Shown: positions 17,962-27,648, counted from the first letter of the stretch. The stretch: 35,045 nucleotides of DNA from an uncultured cyanobacterium (GCA_937944885.1 CALFBB010000057.1:1-35045), one strand, 5' to 3'. Notes: generated from the letters alone by a model not told the origin. Made by a program: numbers and translations.

Positions 17962-18034
17962 GCGCCTGGAGAGATTTGAACTCCCGACACCGTGGTCCGT
18001 AGCCACGTGCTCTAGTCCACTGAGCTACAGGCGC
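17962..18034 (-). tRNA. tRNA-Arg (ACG anticodon)
   Basis: The minus strand folds into a full cloverleaf of 73 nt: acceptor GCGCCTG/CAGGCGC, D stem GCTC/GAGC, anticodon stem CGTGG/CCACG, loop CTACGGA with anticodon ACG, and T stem GGGAG/CTCTC with TTCAAAT loop. A34 would be converted to inosine by TadA to read CGN codons. CCA is not encoded. Confidence 0.96.
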
Positions 18035-18172
18035 AAACAGCCCAACTTGATGGGACAACCACGGTTGAATGCTTGTCCGTGATGGACTCCTATCAATCTG
18101 GCTCAGGTATTCTAACACAAGTAGGGAACTTGGAAAGTTCACCGGAAGTGTGGATATCCGCCTCAGTACCCG

Positions 18173-19318
18173 TCAGCATTCCCCCAGCCATGGCCGGGAG
18201 ATCTCTCCCCCTACTTCTAGGCCGGACTGGTGACTTTCAGTGGCAAGAACCTGTTGCCATACTTGACCTTTCCGTTGCCAGAGCTTGAGCTGCAGGTGGC
18301 CAGCCAAGGTATCTCGACAGTTGCGCTGCATACCTTCTGGGCCGGGGGTAAAAACTGTCTGTCCAGGTTCTTGGGTGTAACCTTCCAGCTGAATGGCCCA
18401 GGCAGAACTTTGCCCTGTGACCCTCCAGAATCCCCAGGGATCCACTTGCCAAGTGAGTCGGGCCTGCCCAGGGCGCCACTCCAGGAAAGGTTGAGATTCC
18501 CATCCATGTAGGCTAATCAAAGCCACTTCCTCAAAGCGTCCAAGCACTTGCCGCTCTGCTCCGGCGCAGGTGAGGCTAAGGCCGGGATGGGTGGGGAAAG
18601 CGTTGCACTGCATCCAAAACCAGCGCTGAGGAAAACTTTGCCCCCAGTTTTTTTCCGCATAGGCGGGGGCTTGCTGAAACTCGTATCGTTTACCACCCCA
18701 TTCCACCCAGCCGCTGGCCAAACCATGGGCCATCAAAATTTGCCAGCCTGGCTCAAAAATCGGCAAGTAAGACCCGATCCCCATGGTGGCTTGGGGCGGG
18801 ATCCCGTAGGCCAACTGAGGTTGGATGCGATAGAGCCAACGCACCGGCTCGGAAGAGAGGGGATCCGGCAAAATCCCCTGGTTGAGGTAAGCAGTGAATT
18901 GGTAGCCACTGGAGCAAGTTTGAAAGAAAGTGAGGGGATCCTGAAGTCCGGTGGGGTTGTGCGGGTTTCTCCTTGTGAGAAAGGTACCCCAGTGGCTGAG
19001 AGCAAGATCATCTTGCTTTGCCCAAAACCTTTGGGGGTTAGGAAACGTGCGCCAACAGAGCTGATCCTGTGGCCCCAACATCTGTGCCATACCCCCCTGC
19101 TGTGGGTCGATGGCGTACATAAAAGAAAAACTAACGGGCTGCGAATCCGCTGAATCAGATGCACAGGGCAAAGTCACGCGGGTGTACCAGCCTTCAAAAA
19201 ATGGCTTGGCCCGCCCATCCCAGTGGTAACCGGCATGGGGCAGGGATCCCTTGACACCCCAATCGACTGATGGGATTGGCCAGGTGGCCGAAAAACAAGG
19301 AGAATTTGACCTGTACAT
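18173..19318 (-). CDS. Tocopherol cyclase (VTE1/SXD1 family)
   Basis: This enzyme closes the chromanol ring of tocopherols and plastochromanol, downstream of the prenyl- and methyl-transferases, probably at the thylakoid or plastoglobule-like membrane face. The 381-aa product shows the family signature near the N terminus (PHAGYHWDGRAKPFFEGWY, residues 26-44), followed by FSFMYAIDPQQGG and the central AEKNWGQSFPQRWFWMQCNAF block. The length is similar to Synechocystis Slr1737. The ATG at 19318 has a weak ribosome site but sits just before the conserved start. It is divergent from cmpA, with about 170 nt between the start codons. No other tocopherol gene is in the window. Confidence 0.92.
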   Translation of the reverse strand: MYRSNSPCFSATWPIPSVDWGVKGSLPHAGYHWDGRAKPFFEGWYTRVTLPCASDSADSQPVSFSFMYAIDPQQGGMAQMLGPQDQLCWRTFPNPQRFWAKQDDLALSHWGTFLTRRNPHNPTGLQDPLTFFQTCSSGYQFTAYLNQGILPDPLSSEPVRWLYRIQPQLAYGIPPQATMGIGSYLPIFEPGWQILMAHGLASGWVEWGGKRYEFQQAPAYAEKNWGQSFPQRWFWMQCNAFPTHPGLSLTCAGAERQVLGRFEEVALISLHGWESQPFLEWRPGQARLTWQVDPWGFWRVTGQSSAWAIQLEGYTQEPGQTVFTPGPEGMQRNCRDTLAGHLQLKLWQRKGQVWQQVLATESHQSGLEVGGEISRPWLGEC

Positions 19319-19487
19319 AGATTTTTATTTATGTTCACCAAATAAACAATTATATTGCATCTATATCTCTCTACCTTTACGATGGCAAACAAGCTAAGGG
19401 TTTAAGGATTCCTTGAGGTTTTGCATTGAGTATCTGCCGTTAGCTTTTTTCAAGTTTGCACTACCCCATCTTTCACACGAGGTGAGC
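19319..19487. promoter_or_regulatory. Divergent promoter region of tocopherol cyclase and cmpA
   Basis: This AT-rich stretch holds two dyads: TTTAT-N9-ATAAA at 19328-19346 and ATAT-N7-ATAT at 19352-19366. The first resembles a LysR-type site but does not match the TTA-N7/8-TAA consensus I recall for CmpR. No GTA-N8-TAC NtcA site is visible, which argues against nitrogen control of the downstream operon. Confidence 0.4.
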
Positions 19488-20792
19488 ATGAGATCACGTC
19501 GCAGCTTTTTGCTGTCTGCTGGTGCGACTACAGCAGGGATTTTCTTCAGTAGCAGCCTAGCACGGGCCAATTCAGGTTACCGAATTGCTCAAGCTGGTGG
19601 TCCCGAGACTCCGAATATCAGGTTGGGATTTATTCCGATTGTGGAATCTGCTCCTCTGATCATTGCTAAGGAGAAGGGTTTCTTTGCCAAGCATGGCATG
19701 ACAGGAGTGGAGGTACTGAAGCAAGCTAGCTGGCCTGCCGCTCGGGACAATGTGGTGATTGGATCCGCCGGTGGGGGCATTGATGGCGGTCAGTGGCAGA
19801 TGCCCATGCCCCACCTGATTCATGCCGGGATCATCACCAATGGCAACCCGGTGCCGATGGCCCTACTGTGTCAGCTCAACACTCAGGGCAACGGCATCGC
19901 CATCGCCGGCATCCATACAGGCAAGGGGCTGGGATTAGATATTTCTGAGGCAGCAGACTACATCAAATCTTTTCCAGAAACCAATGGGCGGCGCTTCAGA
20001 GCAGCCCATACTTTTCCGAATGTGAACCAAGACTTTTGGATCCGCTACTGGTTGGCGGCAGGAGGAGTGGATCCGGACAAGGATATTGACCTCTTGGCAG
20101 TACCTCCGGCAGAGACTGTACAGGGGATGCGCAACGGCACCATGGATGCTTTCAGCACCGGGGATCCCTGGCCTTACCGAATTGTGGCGGATGAAATTGG
20201 CTTTATGGCAGCCCTCACCCATGAGATTTGGCCCTTCCATCCAGAAGAGTATCTGGCCATTCGAGCCGATTGGGTGGAACAAAATCCCCGCGCTACCCAA
20301 GCGATTTTGATGGCAGTGATGGAAGCTCAGCAATGGTGCGACGATCCTGCCAACCGAGAGGAGTTGGTTCGCATTTGCTCAAGCCGCACCTACTTCAATG
20401 TGCCGATTGATGTGCTCACTCCTCCCTATCAGGGCAATTACGAAATGGGAGATGGCAAACCGGCCATCCAGGACTTCAACGCCGGGCCACTCTATTGGGA
20501 GGATGGTCGCGGCAGTGTCTCCTATCCCTACAAAAGCCATGATCTGTGGTTTCTGACGGAAAGCCTGCGCTGGGGTTTCCATGCCCGATCGCTTCCTGAT
20601 TTGGATACGGTACGTCGCTTAGTGGATGAAGTGAACCGGGAGGACCTCTGGCGGGAAGCGGCCCAAGCCTTGGGGGTGAGCAACATCCCCAGCCAAACTT
20701 CGCGGGGTACTGAGCGCTTCTTTGATGGGACGGTGTTTGATCCTCAGGATCCGCAAGCCTACCTGAACAGCTTAAAAATCAAGAGGATCTAA
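19488..20792 (+). CDS. cmpA: Bicarbonate-binding protein CmpA of the BCT1 ABC transporter
   Basis: CmpA captures HCO3- in the periplasm for uptake under low CO2. From the ATG at 19488 the protein is 434 aa. It starts with a twin-arginine signal ([10 protein letters not shown], residues 3-12). It follows CmpA rather than NrtA at diagnostic places: [17 protein letters not shown] (92-108), [14 protein letters not shown] with Gln181 where NrtA has His, and HPEE (251-254) with Glu where NrtA has Lys. The end [14 protein letters not shown] is family-like. Unlike the S. elongatus protein there is no lipobox Cys; the signal ends SLARANSG, so the protein may be free in the periplasm. GAGGTGAG precedes the ATG. 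Starts further upstream add residues before the Tat motif and are unlikely. Confidence 0.9.
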   Translation: MRSRRSFLLSAGATTAGIFFSSSLARANSGYRIAQAGGPETPNIRLGFIPIVESAPLIIAKEKGFFAKHGMTGVEVLKQASWPAARDNVVIGSAGGGIDGGQWQMPMPHLIHAGIITNGNPVPMALLCQLNTQGNGIAIAGIHTGKGLGLDISEAADYIKSFPETNGRRFRAAHTFPNVNQDFWIRYWLAAGGVDPDKDIDLLAVPPAETVQGMRNGTMDAFSTGDPWPYRIVADEIGFMAALTHEIWPFHPEEYLAIRADWVEQNPRATQAILMAVMEAQQWCDDPANREELVRICSSRTYFNVPIDVLTPPYQGNYEMGDGKPAIQDFNAGPLYWEDGRGSVSYPYKSHDLWFLTESLRWGFHARSLPDLDTVRRLVDEVNREDLWREAAQALGVSNIPSQTSRGTERFFDGTVFDPQDPQAYLNSLKIKRI

Positions 20793-20811
20793 ATGCCTTA
20801 AGTCTGGCGGG

Positions 20812-21102
20812 TTGGAGAAGTCTTCGGTCTTTTCCAATCCAATTACACTGATCTTTTACTTGCTTTACTGTGGATCCGTCATGTTGGCTTTAATCCATGT
20901 TCCTCATGAATATTCCAGGAATCCGTTCTATGAAAAGCCGAAGCAGGCTGATTTGACTAAGCTACTTTTGTCTATAGGAATTGGACTGCTCGGCTGTGTG
21001 ATTGCAATCAAGATTTTACTGAGCTTGGAAGCCCTGTGTATGCCTAGCAAGTCAATAGGAAAAGCAGACCAAAACTCGTGTCTTGCGTCTCGAATCCTGT
21101 AA
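20812..21102 (+). CDS. Small two-TM membrane protein inside the cmp operon
   Basis: This reading frame fills most of the 369-nt gap between cmpA and cmpB and lies 19 nt after the cmpA stop. It encodes up to 96 aa from a TTG at 20812, or 73 aa from an ATG at 20881. Two hydrophobic helices are evident: ITLIFYLLYCGSVMLALIHV (residues 11-30) and LLLSIGIGLLGCVIAIKILL (about 51-70). They are joined by a polar loop (HEYSRNPFYEKPKQADLTK). The hydrophobic pattern and conserved-looking position favour a real gene. The weak start, richer AT and lack of a recognised family weigh against it. Function is unknown; a helper subunit of the transporter is one possibility. Confidence 0.55.
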   Translation: MEKSSVFSNPITLIFYLLYCGSVMLALIHVPHEYSRNPFYEKPKQADLTKLLLSIGIGLLGCVIAIKILLSLEALCMPSKSIGKADQNSCLASRIL

Positions 21103-21161
21103 AACCTGACCCAACTCTAGAGCGCTTCAAAAATTGACCGTCCTCTATCTGTCACCAATCT

Positions 21162-21992
21162 ATGACTGCCACACTTTCTTCTCCTGCTTCTAAGTCCAGA
21201 ACTGCGAAAGTTAATCTGGCAAAGTATCGAGATCAGGTCCTGCCGCCGCTAGTGGGGATTATTGGATTTTTGCTGGTCTGGCAGCTCTGTGCGAGTACTA
21301 ACCTTGTTCGATTACCAGGGCCGTGGGATGTTTGGATGGATGAACGGAGTCGCTATCTCATTCTTCATCCCTGGTACCGCAACAGTGATCTGGATCAAGG
21401 TCTATTGCGGCAAACCTTGGCCAGCTTACAACGGGTGGCCATTGGTTACTGTAGTGCTGGGTTGGTGGGTATTGCCGTAGGCATTTTGGTGGGCAGTAGC
21501 GTTTGGATCAATCGCGCTTTGGATCCCATTTTTCAGTTTTTGCGGATGGTAGCTCCCCTGGCCTGGGTACCGATTGCCTTGGCTGCTCTGCAACGCAATG
21601 AACCGGCTGCTCTTTTTGTGATTTTTATTACCTCAATTTGGCCTATCTTAATCAACACTGCTGTGGGTGTTCAGCAGATTCCGGAGGACTACATTAATGT
21701 TTCTAAGGTGCTGAAGCTCTCCAAGATGGATTTCTTCTTTAAGGTCTTGTTACCCTCTGCCTTACCTTATATGTTCACCGGTTTGCGAATTGGTATTGGC
21801 TTATCCTGGCTAGCGATTATTGCGGCAGAGATTGTCATGTCCGGTGTTCCTGGAATTGGTTTCTTCATTTGGGATGCCTATCAGCAAAACTATGTGACGG
21901 AGATCATTGTTGCCGTCATCTACATTGGAGCAGTAGGGTTACTTCTGGATCGTCTGATGGCACTCCTGCAGTCAAAAATAGCCAGTCGCTAG
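21162..21992 (+). CDS. cmpB: Bicarbonate ABC transporter permease CmpB
   Basis: CmpB is the membrane channel of the BCT1 transporter, working as a homodimer. The 276-aa product has six or so hydrophobic helices. The EAA-type cytoplasmic coupling loop reads DYINVSKVLKLSKMDFFFKVLLPSALPYMFTGLR, with the G replaced by the variant usual in NrtB/CmpB/SsuC relatives. The family cannot distinguish nitrate from bicarbonate permeases by eye; the call follows the CmpA partner. The ATG lacks a clear Shine-Dalgarno. cmpC follows after 47 nt. Confidence 0.88.
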   Translation: MTATLSSPASKSRTAKVNLAKYRDQVLPPLVGIIGFLLVWQLCASTNLVRLPGPWDVWMDERSRYLILHPWYRNSDLDQGLLRQTLASLQRVAIGYCSAGLVGIAVGILVGSSVWINRALDPIFQFLRMVAPLAWVPIALAALQRNEPAALFVIFITSIWPILINTAVGVQQIPEDYINVSKVLKLSKMDFFFKVLLPSALPYMFTGLRIGIGLSWLAIIAAEIVMSGVPGIGFFIWDAYQQNYVTEIIVAVIYIGAVGLLLDRLMALLQSKIASR

Positions 21993-22039
21993 ATCTTTAT
22001 CCATTCACTTCTGGCCCATTTCAGTAAGGAGATTGTGTT

Positions 22040-24037
22040 GTGTCCACATTGGTGAATTTGGAGCAGGTAGAAAAGTCTTTTGCCTTACCCGGTGGACAAG
22101 AGTACCTTGCTCTTAAAGGCATTGACTTACAAATCCATCAGGGAGAATTTGTTGCCCTCATCGGACATTCTGGCTGCGGTAAATCCACCCTTTTGAATAT
22201 GGTGGCAGGGTTGTCTTTGCCTACAGGTGGAATTGTGGCCTTGGATGGGCAAACTATTACGGCTCCCGGTCCCGATCGCATGGTGGTGTTTCAGCATTAT
22301 TCTCTCTTGCCCTGGCTAACCGTTCGGCAAAATATTGCTTTGGCGGTGAACACTGTTTTAAGAAATTATTCTCCAGCAGAACGTCAGCAGATTATCGAAG
22401 AGCATATAGACTTAGTGGGTTTACGCCATGCTGCCGATAAGCTACCAGCCCAGCTATCCGGAGGCATGAAACAGCGGGTGGCCATTGCCCGTGCCCTGGC
22501 TCTGCGGCCCAAGGTACTGTTACTAGACGAGCCATTTGGCGCTCTCGATGCCCTCACGCGAGGCAATTTACAAGAGCAGTTGATGCGCATTTGTGAAGAA
22601 CATCAAATGACCACCATTATGGTCACCCATGATGTGGATGAAGCAGTGTTGTTGTCAGATCGGGTGGTCATGCTCACCAATGGGCCGGGATCCCAAATTG
22701 GCAATATCTTGAACATTGATATTCCTCGCCCACGGCGACGGCTAGAGGTGGTTAATCACCCCAGTTACTACAGCTACCGCAGTGAAATTATCTACTTCCT
22801 TAACCAACAAAAACGGATTAAGCAATGGCGTGCCCGCAAGGCAGCTGTGATTGCTAGGCACGGCCTAGAAAAAATCAACTTAGATATTGGTTTTGTGCCC
22901 TTGACGGCTTGTGCTCCCTTGGTGGTGGCTCAGGAGAAGGGCTTCTTTGCCAAACATGGCTTAGAGGAAGTCAACTTGGTGCGGGAAACCAGTTGGCGAG
23001 GGATCCAAGATGGCATCAGCGGGGGCTATTTGGATGCGGCCCAAATGCCTGCTGGCATGCCGGTATGGATGTCCTTAGGTGGAGGGGACAATCCGCCACA
23101 GCCGGTGGTGACGGCGCTCACCCTAACCCGCAACGGCAACGCCATTACTCTGCACAAGCGGTTCTATGAAAAAGGGATCCACACTCTTGGTCAGTTGAAA
23201 GCTCATATTCTGGATAGCCCCAGCCAGCAACTCACCTTTGGAGTGGTCCATCCTAGTTCCATGCACAACCTGTTGTTGCGCTACTGGCTGGCAGCAGGCG
23301 GGATCCACCCCGACCGCGACGTAACCTTAAAAACTTTACCTCCGGCTCAAATGGTAGCCAATCTAACGGCGGGCAACATTGATGGCTACTGTGTGGGGGA
23401 ACCCTGGAATTTGCGGGCGGCCTTGGAAGGCAGTGGCTTTACAGTTGCCACAGATTTGGAAATTTGGCTGGGTCACCCTGGCAAGGTATTGGGGGTGCGG
23501 GAGGACTGGGCCAAGGCTTATCCAAATACCCATATTGCTTTGGTGAAAGCTCTGCTAGAGGCCTGTCGCTACTGTGAGGATCCGGCTCACCAAGAGGAAA
23601 TTCGCGAGCTCCTCAGTCAGCGCGCCTACCTAAGCACCGACAAAAGCTACATCCATCTGGGGGATCCCCATCGCATCACCTGTGATCTGGATACTCCGAT
23701 GCGGGAATATGCGCACCATCAATTCTTTTTGGGGGCTGGTAACCGCCCTAGCCGCACGGAGCATCTCTGGATGATGACCCAAATGGCCCGTTGGGGGGAT
23801 TTGCCCTTCCCCCGCAACTGGGTGGAGATCCTAGAGCGGGTCTGTCAAGTGGGAGTTTTTAGTACAGCAGCCCGTGAATTGGGAATTGATGTTTCCTACC
23901 AGCGGCAGCCGATTCAATTGTTTGATGGGATCCCGTTTCAGGGTGAAGATCCGGTAGCTTACCTGAATAGCCTATCCATCAAGCATGATATCTATATGGC
24001 GGAGGTGGCTTTGGATCGTCGTCCTGTGTTGCTTTAG
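22040..24037 (+). CDS. cmpC: Bicarbonate ABC transporter ATPase with CmpA-like domain, CmpC
   Basis: CmpC is one of two ATPases of the transporter and carries an extra ligand-binding domain thought to regulate uptake. The 665-aa product has an N-terminal ABC domain with Walker [10 protein letters not shown] (42-50), signature LSGGMKQR and Walker [10 protein letters not shown]. From about residue 280 a CmpA/NrtA-like domain begins ([28 protein letters not shown]) and continues to near the C terminus ([14 protein letters not shown]). Size matches S. elongatus CmpC (about 660 aa). The GTG at 22040 has AAGGAG about eight bases upstream. It is followed by a 133-nt gap and cmpD. Confidence 0.9.
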   Translation: MSTLVNLEQVEKSFALPGGQEYLALKGIDLQIHQGEFVALIGHSGCGKSTLLNMVAGLSLPTGGIVALDGQTITAPGPDRMVVFQHYSLLPWLTVRQNIALAVNTVLRNYSPAERQQIIEEHIDLVGLRHAADKLPAQLSGGMKQRVAIARALALRPKVLLLDEPFGALDALTRGNLQEQLMRICEEHQMTTIMVTHDVDEAVLLSDRVVMLTNGPGSQIGNILNIDIPRPRRRLEVVNHPSYYSYRSEIIYFLNQQKRIKQWRARKAAVIARHGLEKINLDIGFVPLTACAPLVVAQEKGFFAKHGLEEVNLVRETSWRGIQDGISGGYLDAAQMPAGMPVWMSLGGGDNPPQPVVTALTLTRNGNAITLHKRFYEKGIHTLGQLKAHILDSPSQQLTFGVVHPSSMHNLLLRYWLAAGGIHPDRDVTLKTLPPAQMVANLTAGNIDGYCVGEPWNLRAALEGSGFTVATDLEIWLGHPGKVLGVREDWAKAYPNTHIALVKALLEACRYCEDPAHQEEIRELLSQRAYLSTDKSYIHLGDPHRITCDLDTPMREYAHHQFFLGAGNRPSRTEHLWMMTQMARWGDLPFPRNWVEILERVCQVGVFSTAARELGIDVSYQRQPIQLFDGIPFQGEDPVAYLNSLSIKHDIYMAEVALDRRPVLL

Positions 24038-24170
24038 ATATTCCTAATGTCCTTTACAGCTTTTTCAAATGCTGGGTAAGGCACTTAGACAGCTCTATGT
24101 TTTGCATGAACTCGAGAAAAGCTGTTCTCTCCTCAGACCTTGTTGAAACTCCAAGTTGGAGCATCCAGAA

Positions 24171-25007
24171 ATGACAAATCTTATGACGGTCTCTAGCCAA
24201 ATCCAAGTCAATAGAGAACCTTACTTACGCATCGAGAATCTCAGTAAAACTTACTCTACACCCAAGGGAGAGTATCCTGTCTTACGAGATATTAACCTCG
24301 ATATCAGTGAGGGGGAGTTTGTCTGTTTGATCGGACATTCTGGCTGTGGCAAGACTACTCTAATCAACATGGTTTCCGGCTTTGCACAGCCTACTGGTGG
24401 GTCTGTTCAAATAAAAGGGCAGACCATTACAGCCCCTGGACCGGATCGGATGGTCGTGTTTCAGGGCTATGCCCTCATGCCTTGGCTAACGGTTTTTGAA
24501 AATGTTTACTTGGCTGTTCAGGCTGTCTTTCCCCAAAAGGGACAGTCAGAAAAACATCAGATTGTGGAGGAACATCTACGCCTAGTGGGGCTATGGGAAG
24601 CTGCTCAAAAATATCCTCCCCAAATTTCAGGAGGGATGAAGCAGCGGGTGGCCATTGCTCGGGCTCTGGCGATCCGTCCGGAAGTGTTGATCTTAGATGA
24701 ACCCTTTGGTGCCCTTGATGCCATTACCAAAGAAGAGTTGCAGGAGGAACTGCTGCGAATTTGGAATGATCACAGGTGTACGGTTTTGATGATTACCCAC
24801 GATATTGATGAGGCCCTCTTTTTGGCCGATCGGTTGGTGCTCATGACCAATGGCCCCGCGGCTACAATTGGCCAGGTAATTGACATTCCCTTTGCTCGTC
24901 CCCGTGACCGAGAGCGCATTCTGGAGGATCCCCAGTATTACCGCTTGCGCAATCAGGTGTTGGCCTATCTCTACGGATCGGAAGCCAATCCAGAGGCTCA
25001 CCCCTAA
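24171..25007 (+). CDS. cmpD: Bicarbonate ABC transporter ATPase CmpD
   Basis: CmpD is the second, stand-alone ATPase of the transporter. The product from the ATG at 24171 is 278 aa, the length I recall for CmpD. It has Walker A GHSGCGKT (55-62), the Q loop in [15 protein letters not shown], signature ISGGMKQR, Walker [10 protein letters not shown] and the switch His in [15 protein letters not shown] lies ten bases before this ATG. A TTG at 24156 would add five residues and is disfavoured. The gene ends 30 nt from the convergent stop of the DICT kinase. Confidence 0.92.
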   Translation: MTNLMTVSSQIQVNREPYLRIENLSKTYSTPKGEYPVLRDINLDISEGEFVCLIGHSGCGKTTLINMVSGFAQPTGGSVQIKGQTITAPGPDRMVVFQGYALMPWLTVFENVYLAVQAVFPQKGQSEKHQIVEEHLRLVGLWEAAQKYPPQISGGMKQRVAIARALAIRPEVLILDEPFGALDAITKEELQEELLRIWNDHRCTVLMITHDIDEALFLADRLVLMTNGPAATIGQVIDIPFARPRDRERILEDPQYYRLRNQVLAYLYGSEANPEAHP

Positions 25008-25037
25008 ATCCCCCATTCAAGATCATTCAAGTGGAGA

Positions 25038-27032
25038 TCAAGCAGCCATCGAGGGGTTCTCTTGGGTCTGGGGATGAACCATCGGCAAGGTGAAATGAAA
25101 AGCACTACCTTGATTTAGCCCAGCAGATTCTGCCCAGATCCGCCCCCCCATTGCTTCGATGATCAGCCGGCAAATGGCCAATCCCAAGCCGGTTCCTCCC
25201 ACCGAACGGCGCAGGGATCCCTCCACCTGGTAAAACCGCTCAAAGATGGCCTGCAACCGCTCCGGTTCAATACCTCGCCCGCTATCGGCGATGGTGAACT
25301 TCACCATCCCTGAAGACCCGGCGGTGGCTTCCACAACCTCAACCCGGATCCAGATCCGCCCACTGGCAGGGGTAAACTTACAGGCATTATCCAGCAGCTT
25401 GCGCAACACTTCCACCAGCCATTCCCCATCTGCCCTCACCATCGGTAGCCGCTTAGGCATCACTTGCTCAATGGCAGGTAGTGCCTCATGCCGCCGCCGG
25501 ACTTTGATGTTGCTCAGGGCTAGATCCACACATTCTTGGGCAGAGAGGGGTTCGATGTGCCAACGGATGCGGCCACTTTCCAGCTTGGAGAGGGTGAGAA
25601 AATCCTGCACCAATTCCCGTAAGCGACCGGCATCCTGGAGCGCCGTATTTAGCATCTCCTGGCGCATCTCCCAGGGCATATCTGGGTCGCTGGCCAGGGA
25701 TTCCAAGCACACTTGAATGGTGGAAAGGGGGGTACGCAGCTCATGACCTGTAACCGCAATCAGCTCCGACTTGGCCTGATCCAGGGCTTCTAGTTGTCGG
25801 TTTAGCTCCTCTAGGTGTTGATAGGCTTCTGCCTGCAAAAGGGCAACCCCCACTTGGTTGGCAATTGCTTCTGCCAGCTCCAGGGTGGCTGCTTGCCAGC
25901 GATGGGGATGCTCACGGTGTAGCTCCAGGATGCCCAGCAGCCGACCTTGATAAAGAATGGGCATAGCCACCCAAGCGCGAATCTGAGCGGCTTGCCACAG
26001 CTGCGGCATCCGACATAAGCGTGGATCGCTCTGGCTGTCTTCACAGCACACCGGCTGCTCTGTTTGCATTGCCTCTTGCAATAGGGGATTGGCCTGAATC
26101 GGCCAAAGGGATCCCTTAAGGCTGCCCATGGTTAGGGTACGATACTCGTGCTCAACCTGTACCTCAGGTGTACGGCCATCATAACGGTAAATGAGACAAC
26201 GCCCCACTGCCGCCACCTGTCCTAACTCCTGGACAGCAATGGCCAGAATATCGTTAGGATGCAAAGACTGACGGATAGCGTTACTGATGCGGTTAATGAG
26301 GCGCTCCTTGCGCTCTTGGGCTTGAATGGTGCGGTAAGCCCGCTGCAGCTTATATTGCCCTGCCTGTAGGTAGGTAATCAGACGTTCTGTAAACGGGCCG
26401 GGGTTAAGTTGGCTGGTGCCGTCCGCTAGGGATCCCTCTAGGTATTGGCGGATCGGCTCAAGGCGAGGGGCCAGATCCGGCCGATAGCTGAGGATCTTGG
26501 GTAGCAGAGCCAAAGCTGCTTGTCTGGTTATGAGGCGATCAAAAGACCAAACCCCATCAAACTGGCGGGCAGTATCCATATCATTGCTCCCCCAGGAGGA
26601 GTTGGGCTTGACTCGGGTTCGCTCTCGGCAAACCAAGCAGGTGCTGTAGCTGGCATCAATCACGATGACATGCCACTCCTGGGCCAAGGGATCCGTCGGA
26701 TCCAGGGGAACGGTGTGATAAGGCAGCCCTGCTTGAGTAAAATCAGTCTCCGGCGTGGCTAAGACAAACACATCTCGGGCAATGGCGCTGATGCGACGGT
26801 AACGACGGGCCTCCTGGCGGTAGTAACGTTCTTTTTGAAAATTGGCAAACACCCACGGGGATCCCTGCCCTTGTAACACTTGATCTTCAATGGCATGGCT
26901 GAGGGCTACCAGAGAGGATTTGAAATACAACTGCGGGCGCAGATGCGGCAAAGTCTCCAACAGATCGCCCAGTAGGGAAGTACGACTCTGACGGCTCTGG
27001 CGAGAAGGGGGTCGAGAGCGGGTAGAAGTCAT
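25038..27032 (-). CDS. DICT-GAF sensor histidine kinase
   Basis: This is a cytosolic 664-aa sensor kinase with no membrane segment. Residues about 20-215 match the DICT sensory domain found in cyanobacterial two-component proteins (LYFKSSLVALSHAIEDQ and VFANFQKERYYRQEARRYRRI). A GAF domain spans about 245-400 (VGRCLIYRYDG ... VAMPILYQGRLLGILELH). The H box is AVTGHELRTPLSTIQ with phospho-acceptor His430. The HATPase shows LLDNACKFTP, DSGRGIEP and GGTGLGLAI. No response regulator is adjacent, so it is an orphan. It is convergent with cmpD. Ligand and output are unknown; GAF and DICT domains often sense small molecules or light-linked signals. Confidence 0.88.
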   Translation of the reverse strand: MTSTRSRPPSRQSRQSRTSLLGDLLETLPHLRPQLYFKSSLVALSHAIEDQVLQGQGSPWVFANFQKERYYRQEARRYRRISAIARDVFVLATPETDFTQAGLPYHTVPLDPTDPLAQEWHVIVIDASYSTCLVCRERTRVKPNSSWGSNDMDTARQFDGVWSFDRLITRQAALALLPKILSYRPDLAPRLEPIRQYLEGSLADGTSQLNPGPFTERLITYLQAGQYKLQRAYRTIQAQERKERLINRISNAIRQSLHPNDILAIAVQELGQVAAVGRCLIYRYDGRTPEVQVEHEYRTLTMGSLKGSLWPIQANPLLQEAMQTEQPVCCEDSQSDPRLCRMPQLWQAAQIRAWVAMPILYQGRLLGILELHREHPHRWQAATLELAEAIANQVGVALLQAEAYQHLEELNRQLEALDQAKSELIAVTGHELRTPLSTIQVCLESLASDPDMPWEMRQEMLNTALQDAGRLRELVQDFLTLSKLESGRIRWHIEPLSAQECVDLALSNIKVRRRHEALPAIEQVMPKRLPMVRADGEWLVEVLRKLLDNACKFTPASGRIWIRVEVVEATAGSSGMVKFTIADSGRGIEPERLQAIFERFYQVEGSLRRSVGGTGLGLAICRLIIEAMGGRIWAESAGLNQGSAFHFTLPMVHPQTQENPSMAA

Positions 27033-27204
27033 AGCCCTAGTGGCAAAATGAGCAGGTCATCGGTCACAAACATAGGGATATCCAAACCCTAGGGAGCAAG
27101 CTCACTGCTAGTTTAACGGCTGGGATCCCAGAAAACCGGGAGCTTAACGAGCTGCAAGATTGAGCTGTCTTAAACTAAGGATTATAAAGTTGTGTGTGGA
27201 GCAC

Positions 27205-27648
27205 ATGTCGGGATCTCGGTATAGCCAAGAAGATGTGCAGCAGATTTTACAACGGGCCATCGCCCGCCAGCCGCGCCTGGGAGAGTTTAGCCGTCCTCAG
27301 CTGCAAGAAATGGCTGCCGAATTGGGGATTTCCGCTCAGGAGCTGGAGCTGGCCGAACGGGAATGGCAGGCTTGGCAGCAGCTAAACAGCCAACAGCAGG
27401 AATTTCAACGCTACCGCCGTCGCCATTTTTACCATCTGCTGGGTCGCTATGGGATTGTCAATGCCTTTCTGGTGGGGCTGGATCTACTCTCCGGTGGGGG
27501 GCTGTCTTGGTCTTTGTACGTGTTGATGGGTTGGGGTCTAGGGGTTGCCCTCAAAGGCTGGAATACTTACCACACCGAGGGAGAAGGCTACGAGAAAGAG
27601 TTCCACAAGTGGCAGCAAAAACGTTTCAAGCAGAAACATTCCAATTGA
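27205..27648 (+). CDS. 2TM-domain membrane protein
   Basis: The 147-aa product has an N-terminal soluble helical part (about residues 1-62; YSQEDVQQILQRAIARQ and LQEMAAELGISAQELELAEREW) like that of cyanobacterial 2TM-domain proteins, then the 2TM hairpin (HLLGRYGIVNAFLVGLDLLSG and WSLYVLMGWGLGVALKGWNTY) and a basic tail. Its function is not known; similar domains are often fused to sensors or regulators. The ATG at 27205 has GGAG four bases before it. A start at 27160 would add 15 residues and is less likely. tRNA-Gly follows 48 nt downstream. Confidence 0.8.
   Translation: MSGSRYSQEDVQQILQRAIARQPRLGEFSRPQLQEMAAELGISAQELELAEREWQAWQQLNSQQQEFQRYRRRHFYHLLGRYGIVNAFLVGLDLLSGGGLSWSLYVLMGWGLGVALKGWNTYHTEGEGYEKEFHKWQQKRFKQKHSN

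Noticed and set aside
18548-19153. 201-aa plus-strand frame
   Set aside because: It is antisense to the well-supported tocopherol cyclase gene and has no recognisable motif.
19488-25007. Nitrate transporter nrtABCD
   Set aside because: Overall similarity fits both families, but the ligand-site residues of the binding protein and the [17 protein letters not shown] block follow CmpA, and no NtcA site was seen upstream.
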